A stretch of 64,000 nucleotides of DNA from Chamaecrista fasciculata (taxonomy: Eukaryota > Streptophyta > Magnoliopsida > Fabales > Fabaceae): contig QANZ01000493.1 of the NCBI GenBank assembly GCA_003254925.1, forward strand, positions 64,145 through 128,144, given 5' to 3'. Position 1 is the first letter of the stretch. The number at the start of each line of letters is the position of its first letter. Made by a program: the position numbers and the translations under genes. The notes beneath the pieces were generated by a model. The model was not told where the DNA came from. It did not search any database and was given only the letters and a program-made list of their open reading frames with translations. Positions 36,896-47,507 of the stretch are shown piece by piece.

Positions 36896-38680
36896 TGATG
36901 CTACCTATTATCAAGACTGAAGAGCTATTTGGAGTACTGCATTACACCATTTACTAGAAACTTAGCTAAATTAATAGGAGAAACTGAATATAATTTTGCA
37001 TGTGTCAGCAACTTTTAATTTATAATTCATAATAAGAAATTCTGCTGTTTTGGGTTTGTTAGTTCTCAGCCCTTTGGCACGGGTACCTAGTAGTCCCTTA
37101 TTTTTTGTTTTGCCAGGAAAGTGGGAGTAGTAGTTTGTAGTATATTATGATTATGATTTTTTTAAAATAGGAAGAAATCAATGATTAGAAAGGAGCAGTT
37201 TTATGTTTAAAATTATTTAGTGAACGTTTTCCCAATATTATTTTGTTCAACAACTTTTTAAAAGAATATTCTTATTATTAAATTACTTCGGTGATAGATT
37301 GAGAATATATTATATATATAGGGTTTATTTTATTCAAAATGTTCTTAAGATACTTGTTAAAGAACAATAACTTTACTTTGAAAACATAAATATGCTTGAG
37401 GAGGTGAAATGGGTGGTGAAGGAGCATGAGTTTAAGTTGAAAATGGGAAGAAAGTTTTGAATGAAGCAATGAGGTGAGATGGAAAGAAGGAGTAGCCATG
37501 GATGAAAGCTTAGAGAACAAAGGTCATTTTTTAAATTTTTTTTATTCTTGGGAAATCAGACTGTGTCAACTTTTCGAAAAGAAAGATTAAAAAATAATAT
37601 TTATTACATTTGAGTCGAGAAAAAAAATCAAAAAATGAAGATATAATTTTTTAATGTAAAAAAAGACTATTAGAATTTTGCATGTCAGTCGCATTTAGTC
37701 AGAAATATTTTGCAATTTTAAAAAAGTTGAGTCACTTTTATAAATTAATACTTTTAACGTGGGACTTGGTTAACAAGCAAGATATCATGCCAAAAAAAAA
37801 AAGAAATTTTACAAGGTCAAAGCAAAGCTAAAAAAAAAAGGTTAAAGTGCAAATTTGATCCTATATCTTTTTGCTTAGTTTTCAATTTGGTTTTATATTT
37901 TTTTTTGTTGCATTTTTGGTCCTATGTCTTTAGGTTAGGTCCCAATTTGGTCTCATATCTTTAGGTTCATAAAAAGATCGATTAACTATTGATCCTTTTG
38001 TAAAGATATGAGACCAATTCTGCAACCTAATTAATTTTGTAGTCAATTTTGTTAACTTATTATTTCAATAAGTTAACAAGAGACGTGTTCTTTTGAGTTA
38101 GAATTTGAATTTCTTTTTTTTGTCCATTTTATATTATATTTCACTAGTCAAGTAGATTAGTTCATAATATTTAGTTAAAGTAACCGTAAATGATAAAATT
38201 GACTAAAATATAAAATATTGGAATGAAATTCACGGCAAAAGAAATACTTTTGCCTTTTTTTTTTCATTTGTGTTGCTGTGTGGATTTGTTTTCTTCATTT
38301 GTTGCCATTGTGTTGATTACATTTCTTCATTTGCTGCAACTCCAAGACAAGATACACTACTTGCTATGCATACATCACCAAGTGTCACTTACCACATCTC
38401 CACAGTGGTCAAGGACTCGAATGACATGCAGTCCATCAAATATGATGTGGAAAGGCATGTCATGGAAAAATTGAAGGTGTTGTCTTACATTTCAGACACA
38501 CAATAACATTTAAGACAGAGAAAAGTAATACAACACAAATTATTACAACAATCGTTCACTTATTATAGTTTACATCAGTCCTAAAATACAGTAGTGATGA
38601 TAAGCAAAACAAAAGCACAATAAATCTTTCATTTTACAGAAGAATATGAAGAAAGAAAAATAATTTAAACTCACTTGAGG
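36896..38680. other. intergenic DNA with a partial MITE at 37840-38030
   Basis: This follows the BGAL10-like stop codon; 36896-37060 is the probable 3' UTR with several AATAA-like motifs. From 37840, gttaaagtgcaaatttgatcc and two caatttggt phrases match the left arm of the element at 21688. The right arm is missing. The frames at 38223-38506 have no recognisable content. Confidence 0.5.
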
Positions 38681-39640
38681 CTACAAACACGCATTGAAAA
38701 TCATCACCAGTTTCAGCAACCACAATAAGATCTTCAAAATCTGAACACCAGAAGTTCTGAGAAAATGCATTTCAAAGATGAGCAATTTTTCAATACCAAA
38801 ACCTTCAATTTGGACCACAAAAAACACAAGATTTGGGAATTTTTCAAGTGCATGCATCCCTTTTGTAGCATTAACAATGCCTGGTAAGAGGGTCTGAATT
38901 TCATCACATTTCTCTATCAGAAAACCACGGATGCTCCACAAACTTTCCGACCTAAAGTTTAGAAGTCATGTGATGTAGTTACAGTTAATCAATTCAAATG
39001 TATCTATCTGTGGAAGTATTCCACTGATTGCAAAAGTATCCTCCAGTTTACCATTGTCATATCTCAAATACATGGAGATTTTGTACTCAAAAGATTCAAG
39101 AATTGGGGGACGCTTTGAGTCTTGACATCCAACAAAGAATCTGAATGAAGTGAACTGCTTGCCAGCTCTCATTCTTAGAAGATTTTCAAGAATGTTTGAA
39201 GAGGGAAAGCTTAATAGGAGGTCAGTTAGATTTTCCAAAGAAGCCAACTGCTGCATCACGTTTGAAGCATCCTTACACCATCTCCAAAAAGAGACCACTT
39301 CAATTATCAAATCTTCTAACTTTTGAAGCTTTGAAATTGCACCATAGTCAGCATCAAAAGCTTGATCTTCACTGTGTTCACCACCCTTAATGTATAGGAT
39401 TCTCAAGCATCTTAAATTGGTTAAGTATCCAATATCAGATGGTAAAAAAGTCACTCCAGTACCTCAAATGTCAAGGAACTCGAAGTTTCAGCGAACTTAT
39501 TCCACAATTCAACTTTGTTAGAGGCTTACAATCATTCAGATAGAGTCCTTTAAGACCAGTCAACTTTGATATAGATAATGGTAAACTTTTAATGCTAGTA
39601 CAATACAAATCTAACAACAAAAGAGCTCTCGTATGCTTTT
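38681..39640 (-). pseudogene. LRR fragment of a dead NLR disease-resistance gene
   Basis: Frame 39454-38966 encodes leucine-rich-repeat sequence typical of plant CC-NBS-LRR proteins (FLPSDIGYLTNLRCLRI, LQKLEDLIIEV, LASLENLTDLLLSF). A stop follows. A related segment continues at 38941-38681 with LEKFPNLVFFVVQI in another register. Upstream, 39640-39455 can still be read as earlier repeats (LPLSISKLTGLKGLYL) only with frame changes. No NB-ARC motifs (P-loop, GLPL, MHD) are present in the window. Intact relatives sense pathogen effectors; this copy lacks the switch domain and its frame is broken several times. Confidence 0.7.
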
Positions 39641-40625
39641 TGAAAAAAAAGTTCAGGGATTGTGCTTAACTCTAGATTCTTCTATAACAATAAGGTGAAA
39701 AGCTTACTGCAATCCTGGTTTGTTGTCAAAGTACACAACTTGTTGTCAATCAATTTGTGTTGTTTTTGCATTTCTATTCTATTTCATGAAGAATTCATGG
39801 ATTAAGGACCAAGATGTAAGGTTTGAGAATCTTCAGAGATGCTCTTTCACTTTTATTTTGATAGTCAGGGACTTGAAGTTTTCAGGACTAAACTGTAATT
39901 TAAAGGGCTGATCTGTGGGAGGGGGCCTGGTCTGGAGCCAGTCACGGCCGGATGCTAGTACCAAGCTCATTAAACTTTCTCGCTGTACCGAAATCAACCA
40001 AGTCAAAGGGATACAGAGTAAGTGTTGTCCAAAGTCAATACAATGGCGAAATCAAAGTTTTTGGGTTCCGAGAGAAGTCCCTCTTGTTTCTCTATCATTG
40101 TTTGAAGTGTCAATTATGAATTATCACGTTTCCTCATCTCCATTTTTCGCATTTTGCACCTCACATCTTCTATCTCACGTTTAGCACTACTTCAGCGTGA
40201 GCAAGAGTAGTTATACATTTTTCAATGAAGAGAGAAATTTCTATTTTCCCTCTAATTCTATTATTTGGTTTGATTTTGTTATTTTCTCTGGTCCATTTGT
40301 TTGCTTTAGATCTCTAAATTTAAATCCTCTCGTTGACATTGAGTTTTATAACAGGAATTCATTGTATGTCATTCACAGCACAATATGATCATATTATTGA
40401 ATCTGGTTAGGAGTGTCCCTAGCCATATGGAGCATTGCTAGAGCCTAGAGCACTTGAGATCTTGGAATGTCAAACAAAATTACAGATTTCCTTTCAAAAT
40501 CTTATGTCACATAAATACTAATTACACAAATCACAAAAGAATGAATGAATTATGCATCCGTGAGTATGATATATATATCCCTGTGGGTGTGGCTGCTTGA
40601 ATAACAAAATCAAATAGACAAAAAT
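39641..40625. other. intergenic DNA, nothing recognised
   Basis: Short frames occur on the plus strand (39720-40388). None has a recognisable domain or good codon use. The end near 40560-40620 is probably the 3' UTR of the lipase gene on the minus strand. Confidence 0.45.
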
Positions 40626-43473
40626 TCATCTCTTTAGCACCATGTGGCCATGCTCATCCTTATCAAATAGACGCTCAATCAGCTCATCCCAGCTTTCGTT
40701 CAGTTTGGTTTTGTTAGTCGAAGCAAAGGAAGATTCGGCCGGCAACTGCAATATTGGCGAATTCTCCTCTTCCTCATTTTCCTCAAAAGTGCCGTACCGT
40801 GATGAGGAAGATGTGTCGGCATGAGGCACATCCAATGTTTTGGCCCTTTGTAGTGCTGCTTTGTACTCCTCAGTGTGTCTAGTTAGTGTCTCCTGCCGCT
40901 CCATTGTTTGCTTTGCGGGGATCTCCATGGCAACATCATTCTCCTGCAACAACTGCCGTTTCCACAAACATAATGGCAAAATTGTTGACTCTTGTTCATT
41001 AAAATATGGCTAAAGTACCCTTTTCGTTTCTAAACTTTACATCAACTTTCAATTTTGTCTCTAATGTTTGTTTACTGTCAATTTTGTTCCCAAAGTTTTA
41101 CATTTTGGTCAATTTTATCCTTTGACTAACTTCTTTCAATAAATTCACAACTTCATCGTGTTTTTCAGTCTAAGTTAAGATTTGAGTTCCTTTATCTACC
41201 AATTTTACATTACATGTCATTAACCACCTAAAATCTGTTGTTAATATTTGGCTAAAGTTAAAGCAAAGGATAAAACCGATCAAAATATGAAACTTGGGAG
41301 ACAAAATTGACAGTAAACAAAGATTGGGGACAAAATTAAAAATTAATGTAAAGTTTGAAGACAAAAATGGTGCTTTTGCCTTAAAATATAGTATGCAAGA
41401 GCAAACTATGACAATGCTGAATTGAAGGACTTACATGCAAAGCCTTTTGGGCTTCTCTCTCTATCCAAAGGATGGAATGATCAGATGTAGCGTTACAAGA
41501 AAGGACTATGTGCTCAAACCTCCCATCTACTGGTACAGCTGTCTTCACAACAGGGGGAAATCTTCCGATTCTGCAAAGAAAGACATTCATGTGAACCCAA
41601 AAGAGAAAGCTGTGCAAATATCTCTTTCATAGTTTCTTACATGAAAATGTCAAAATAATTTCTAATCCATGAAACCTCAGAACAAGTATATGCTACATGG
41701 CAAAGACTCATGTAGTTGAAGCCAATTTGTTAGGAACTACCCAAAGTGCACAATCAATTCTGTATAAGCTCTGCATGGTATACCTTAACCATACCTGAAA
41801 GGCTTTCTCTCAACAATGTGATAGAGGCGACCGGGCGCATAGAGTCTCCTTGGGTCTTTCAACATCTTCTCTTCTGGAATACATGTATCCCTCATGCACC
41901 TCAAGCACAATAGGCATGGCAAACTGCCAAGTGCCAACAACAGAAAATAAGTTTTTATTAATACACTTATCTTACAGTAGAAATTCTAAAATTACTTGCC
42001 AGGAAAATGACACATGGGTGACATTTGACATGACTTAACTGTGGATCAGAGTGACAAATTCTGATGAAAAATTTCAACTACAAACTATTTGATTTGTTAC
42101 ACTTTTGATTAAAAGGAACACCATTTTGTCAGACAAGAGAGGTTTATGCTTATCTTGTAAAAGGTTATATATTTATATACTGCGTACTACACACTACACA
42201 GTAAAGTCGGATAAAAAGAGAGATACAATTTTACCAGAAGAGAGACTTAAATATATCCTCCAATGGAGTGGCTGTCCTTGGTAGGAAGTCATCCTGAACA
42301 AGAATAAGCACGGTTAACTTCAAAGTAGCCGATTTAGCGTGTACCTTTGCATATGGAACTATGAGAAAAGAATGCAGCTTACACTAAACAATTGCTGGGA
42401 AAAAATATTACATTTATCTTAAGCATAGATATGAAATTGTGCGTGATATGGCATTAATAAGAACAGATCTTTTTCTAACTCATCATCTTTGATATGAAAA
42501 AGACTTCACCTGTCTTAAACACTGCAATAAATCTGAAAAATACCAGCATGGATCTCATAGTTTTCGAGTTTCAACAAACAGACACATCATATGGTTTTCC
42601 TCTTAATAACTGTGGATAAAGTATAAACAAACACTGATAGAAAACACTTTAAAGCAGACCACCTTCCACCAACCAAAAAAAAAACTCAAATTTTGGATCT
42701 TGTGATATACTATCGAAAAGATGTCCAATATTATTCAACTTTAAAAAAAAATGATTCTGATTACTTGCCTGAAGCACAACAGAATTGATAACATCTGCAT
42801 ATCTGACAGCCAAGTTCAGTGACATGCACCTAGCAGGTGCAATAGCATAGCACCTAACCCTCCTCCTCTCAATATTACCGAGTCTATGGCGATTCTGCAC
42901 AACAACCATGGTCAACATTGCGGCTACTCCTGACCCGAGGGAATGGCCGGCAAAAGTCAGAGTGTAATTAGGATGTGTCTCTACCAATTCCTTCAAAACT
43001 TCACATTCAGCATCCAAAACCCATCCAGCAGCCTTCAGCAGCCCATTATGAACATACCCACCATCAAACTTCCTCTTCCCCAATTTATTATCCAATAAAA
43101 CTGCATAGTCACTCTCCTTTGCCAAATTTAAACCCCTAATGGCAAGAACTATATCGGCATGATCATGATCAACATACAGAATATAGGGAGGGGCACGTCC
43201 CAGGGTATCTTCATATGTTTTCTTAAGCACTAGCCAGTCAGGATTAATTCCATAACCACCAGGAGGTGCCCAAAGAGGGTTCTGAATATCATCTTCGTAC
43301 ACAGATAGAATATAGCGACAAAGGCGAGGAACGGGCTCAAATTCTTCGGCTGTGGAAAGGCCCCATGTCTCACTATCATGGCCTGCAGTATGAAGGCATC
43401 TTTTCCAAACCCAGCGAGCACATGCTAGACAATAAACACACTCAACAAGAGGAAAGCCACATAGGATTGACAT
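40626..43473 (-). CDS. class-3 lipase, calmodulin-binding heat-shock protein family (At5g37710-like), 5 exons
   Basis: Exons in transcript order: 43473-42769, 42293-42235, 41923-41795, 41570-41435, 40943-40626. Phases agree; 448 residues. The N-terminus (MSILCGFPLVECVYCLACARW) is the conserved Cys-rich mono-/diacylglycerol lipase N-terminal segment. The alpha/beta-hydrolase core has nucleophile Ser178 in the elbow GHSLGSG. The region PARCMSLNLAVRYADVINSVVLQ and the Cys-rich stretch CLPCLLCLRCMRDTC follow. The C-terminal tail is charged and ends in WDELIERLFDKDEHGHMVLKR. Arabidopsis relatives are annotated as acylglycerol lipases or calmodulin-binding heat-shock proteins; the substrate cannot be read from sequence. 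The start is chosen for its match to the family. Intron 1 has a GC donor (CAG/GCAAGT at 42768-42767). Non-coding 5' exons upstream of 43473 were not resolved. Confidence 0.9.
41008..41380. repeat. foldback MITE-like element in intron 4 of the lipase gene
   Basis: The left end ggctaaagtaccc and the right end ggtgcttttgcc are imperfect inverted copies. Phrases such as tcaattttgtctctaatgtttg on the left face acaaagattggggacaaaatt on the right. It lies wholly within the 491-bp intron between exons 4 and 5. Non-coding. Confidence 0.65.
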
Positions 43474-45514
43474 AATAATTATTGCCTAATGCCTATGTAT
43501 GCTAGCAAGATTGGAAAGAAATATGGGTTTTGACACAAATGGCTAAATGACTGAATCAGTGAAGCAACTGATCGACTTCCTTTAACAGAAATTAATGGGA
43601 AATTCAAATGTCTAAATTGAAATGAACAACTGTACAAGAGTATTTTTATTCTATCTCTTCTAGCAAGAAATAAAATGACAATTTTTTACTATACGCAAAG
43701 CAAATTATGTACTGCTAAAAAATCTGCAACTATGCACACACAACATATATATTTAAAACGTAAAAAAAAAAAAAAGAAATTTGAACTGAAATATGAACTA
43801 AGGAAGTGAGAAGTCAGCTGGGAAGATGGCTTCAGTAATCCATAACAAGGAAATTGTGCTGGATGACCAAGAACAATTAATTCGATATGAAGAAGCCGAC
43901 ATAGAAGAAACAGATTCTACTCAAAATATAAAGTTTGAAGAAACTGGTAAACTGATCACGAAATTCTACATTGGGTAAGTATAAGGAAAGAAACCCAATT
44001 GCAACTAAACAAGAAAAGAACCTCTTTTTGGATACAAAGAGAAAATTCGATTACTCTTGGTTCGAATTTAAAAAAAAAACAGTACGTACAGGTTATGATT
44101 ATTGAAGGAGAACAAAGTTGGTTTAGCTCTTGATATATAGAAATTAGGAAAGGAAAGTGAAGAAGAAAAGAGGGGAAAGTTAAAATTAAATAAGCAAGAA
44201 GCGGAAGGATGCACCTGCAAGTCAAAGGGCTTTCTGGGTTGTATTTCCGGTGCTTTATTTTGAGTTGTTGGTAGAAGATTGAAGTGGATCGATTCATGAC
44301 ATACGAAAATAGTGGATCGATTCAGTACGTACATTTCGATTTTTTTTTGTCCTGCTGTTTGTTAATCTCATCCATTTATTTGTTTAATTAATATATATAT
44401 ATATTAAATAAAATATTATTTGGCTTTTAAATTTATAATTAGTCAATAAATCAATATTTAAATAATCGAAATATATTATTTAATCCTTAAAATATTTTAA
44501 TCGTTAGCAATTGGGTTTATAGTGATGATTTGGTGTTTGAATTTAAATTGATTATGTATTTTTTTTTCTTAAATTAGTACTATTTAGTCCATAAATGAAT
44601 TTGACCCAAAGATTAAATTGGCACTTACAATAATTCAAGGACTCAGTCATATATTTTGATTAGGGGAAATTGCATTTATCCACCTTGTATTATTTGTTCA
44701 ATTGCAATGACCCTCCTAATTTATCAAAAATAGCAATTAACCCCCTAATTTATTAATTTTGTAGTAATGTCCCCCACCATTAGTAACACGTTTATCTTTC
44801 TATCTTTTCAGTCCCTGTAATTTATATAAATAATTCATAAAATGGTCAAATAACATAATTACCCTTATTATGATTTTAATTTGTAATTTAAAAATATATC
44901 ATACATTTTAATTTCTAATCTTTTTACAACATACATGAGACTTGAAAGATATAAAAGATAACGGTATTATTAACGGTGAAGGTAAATTGCTACATAATGA
45001 ATACATTAAGGGGTTAATTGTTATTTTTGATAAATTAGAGGGACATTGCAATTGAATTCATACTTCAAAGTGTGTAAATGCAATTTTCCCTTTTGATTAT
45101 TATTAGTTGATTCGGTACAAATTTATTGTTTTAATTTAGTACAAATTTAAAGACTAAATAATATGTTTTGGTACAAATTTAGGAACCAAATAATACTATT
45201 TTGGTACAAATGCAAAGATAAAAAAATAGGCCAAAGTCCTATTTTGGTCCCCCAGTTATGCTCTTATTCCAAATAGGTCTCCCAGTTATTTTTTGTTCCA
45301 TATTGGTCCCTAGTTATGCAAAACTTGAAAAAGTTGGTCCCTCTAACGTTTTCCATCCATTTTTCCGTTAAAAAAAGAGGAAAAATAAACTTTCATCCCG
45401 AAAAGTTTTATTTTCTTATATTAAGGTCCTTTTCTTTTTATAATAGGATCAAAACGTAAGAAAAGAAAGTAAATTAAGATTTTAAGTGAATTTACCCAAA
45501 AAATACAAAAAAAA
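43474..45514. other. lipase upstream region with a foldback MITE (44663-45090) and a half MITE (from 45229)
   Basis: 43474-44330 should contain the lipase promoter and any 5' UTR intron; I could not fix the transcription start. At 44663-45090 ggggaaattgcatttatcc and gtgtaaatgcaattttccc are inverted ends, with cctcctaatttatcaaaaatagcaatt facing ttgataaattagaggg inside. At 45229-45370 only the left arm of a ggccaaagtcctattttggtccc element is present. Confidence 0.55.
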
Positions 45515-45535
45515 TCTCTCTCTCTCTCTCTCTCT
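45515..45535. repeat. CT microsatellite before the MAKR/BKI1-like start
   Basis: Ten TC repeats lie 16 bases before the ATG at 45551. They are probably in the 5' leader or core promoter, like the CT tract upstream of the BGAL6-like gene. Confidence 0.85.
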
Positions 45536-45550
45536 ACTCAAACTAGAAAA

Positions 45551-45814
45551 ATGGCGAACACGAAACCGCCGAGACACACGACGACGACGACGACGAAGTC
45601 ATTGACGCTTCCTCCGTCGCCGTCCTCTTCCTCCGACTTCGAGTTCTCCAGCTCCGCCGTCTACCCCCGAAAATCCGCCTCCTTCGCCGCCGCCGACGAC
45701 CTCTTCTACAACGGCCAGCTCTTACCTCTCTATCTCTCCCCTCGACGGAGGTCGTCGTCGTCGGCGACGGAGCTACCTCTCATCGGCAGAGGTCGTCGTC
45801 GTCGACGGAGCTAG
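45551..45814 (+). pseudogene. 5' fragment of a MAKR/BKI1-like gene, run into an inverted copy of itself
   Basis: The frame begins MANTKPPRH and carries SSSSDFEFSSS, then ADDLFYNGQLLPLYLSPR. This is the N-terminal block seen in plant membrane-associated kinase regulators and BKI1-like proteins, which sit at the plasma membrane and modulate receptor kinases. After SPR (about 45754) the frame leaves the family. It runs into sequence that is the reverse complement of the gene's own later part and stops at 45812-45814. The proper continuation is present only on the other strand. Family assignment is by motif and moderately sure. Confidence 0.5.
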
Positions 45815-46058
45815 GACGGGAGGAGTTGCAGTCGGTGGTGGTGGCGAAGAGGGAGTTGGAGTCGTTGGAGCTGCCGGAGGAGTCGCGTGCGGCGGCGGAG
45901 GAGGAGGAGAGGAGGGTTCGGAGCATGTTGATGCGAGGGGAGAGATGGAGAGGTAAGAGCTGGCCGCTGTAGAAGAGGTCGTCGGCGGCGGCGGAGGAGG
46001 CGGATTTGCGGGGGGAGACGGCGGAGCTGGAGAACTCGAAGTCGGAGGAAGAGGACGN
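45780..46058 (-). pseudogene. inverted, diverged copy of the MAKR/BKI1-like gene, 5' end in the gap
   Basis: Reading from the N gap at 46058 leftwards, the frame gives SSSSDFEFSSSAVSPRKSAS, then ADDLFYSGQLLPLHLSPR. It then continues as the plus copy does not (INMLRTLLSSSSAARDSSG and CNSSRPSS) to a TGA at 45782-45780. It differs from the plus copy at several sites (for example YPRKSASF versus SPRKSASS), so it is not a simple reverse read of the same molecule. The start codon would lie within the gap 46059-47049. Confidence 0.55.
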
Positions 46059-47049
46059 NNNNNNNNNNNNNNNNNNNNNNNNNNNNNNNNNNNNNNNNNN
46101 NNNNNNNNNNNNNNNNNNNNNNNNNNNNNNNNNNNNNNNNNNNNNNNNNNNNNNNNNNNNNNNNNNNNNNNNNNNNNNNNNNNNNNNNNNNNNNNNNNNN
46201 NNNNNNNNNNNNNNNNNNNNNNNNNNNNNNNNNNNNNNNNNNNNNNNNNNNNNNNNNNNNNNNNNNNNNNNNNNNNNNNNNNNNNNNNNNNNNNNNNNNN
46301 NNNNNNNNNNNNNNNNNNNNNNNNNNNNNNNNNNNNNNNNNNNNNNNNNNNNNNNNNNNNNNNNNNNNNNNNNNNNNNNNNNNNNNNNNNNNNNNNNNNN
46401 NNNNNNNNNNNNNNNNNNNNNNNNNNNNNNNNNNNNNNNNNNNNNNNNNNNNNNNNNNNNNNNNNNNNNNNNNNNNNNNNNNNNNNNNNNNNNNNNNNNN
46501 NNNNNNNNNNNNNNNNNNNNNNNNNNNNNNNNNNNNNNNNNNNNNNNNNNNNNNNNNNNNNNNNNNNNNNNNNNNNNNNNNNNNNNNNNNNNNNNNNNNN
46601 NNNNNNNNNNNNNNNNNNNNNNNNNNNNNNNNNNNNNNNNNNNNNNNNNNNNNNNNNNNNNNNNNNNNNNNNNNNNNNNNNNNNNNNNNNNNNNNNNNNN
46701 NNNNNNNNNNNNNNNNNNNNNNNNNNNNNNNNNNNNNNNNNNNNNNNNNNNNNNNNNNNNNNNNNNNNNNNNNNNNNNNNNNNNNNNNNNNNNNNNNNNN
46801 NNNNNNNNNNNNNNNNNNNNNNNNNNNNNNNNNNNNNNNNNNNNNNNNNNNNNNNNNNNNNNNNNNNNNNNNNNNNNNNNNNNNNNNNNNNNNNNNNNNN
46901 NNNNNNNNNNNNNNNNNNNNNNNNNNNNNNNNNNNNNNNNNNNNNNNNNNNNNNNNNNNNNNNNNNNNNNNNNNNNNNNNNNNNNNNNNNNNNNNNNNNN
47001 NNNNNNNNNNNNNNNNNNNNNNNNNNNNNNNNNNNNNNNNNNNNNNNNN
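46059..47049. other. assembly gap (991 Ns)
   Basis: Unknown sequence between the inverted MAKR/BKI1-like copies and the LTR at 47052. Frames that cross it are artefacts. Confidence 1.
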
Positions 47050-47051
47050 AA

Positions 47052-47507
47052 TGATACACTCCAAAATGGGAATAAAGCAATGACAGTAAAATAACAACAA
47101 TAAGAGAAGAAAGAATAAAGTGGAAAGAAGAAGATGGAATTAATATGGAGGATATTGTATCAAATTCCCATGAGGAAGATAAGGGGGAAAGTATACAACA
47201 AGAGGCCTTGTTCGAGTCAAGGGAAACTCCAAGATCCAAGATCTATTACACAATTCACATCCCTCTCTCAATACACATTAACCTCTATTTATAATAAAGC
47301 TGTTACAATATAACTAACTACTAACAGCATTCCTCATGCTTGCTTACCTTCTCGAGGCTCCAGCTTAGTCATGCAATCCTTCTTCACCTAAATCAATTCC
47401 TTCAATCCACTCACATGCTCCTTCCATGTCCACGTCAGCATCTTCATTTGCTGCCACATGACCCTTGCTTATTTTCCACATTTACAATATTTCTCTCTTT
47501 CGTATCA
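47052..47507 (-). repeat. 3' LTR (456 bp)
   Basis: Downstream LTR of the element in its own orientation. It begins three bases after the N gap. The ORF stop codon lies inside it. Confidence 0.88.

Noticed and set aside
38223..38506. Two overlapping plus-strand frames with hydrophobic starts
   Set aside because: They overlap in different frames, have no recognisable domain and lie in a T-rich tract.
45773..47239. Frames of 360-490 codons on both strands
   Set aside because: They run through the 991-N gap. Only the short real ends carry information, and those are described separately.
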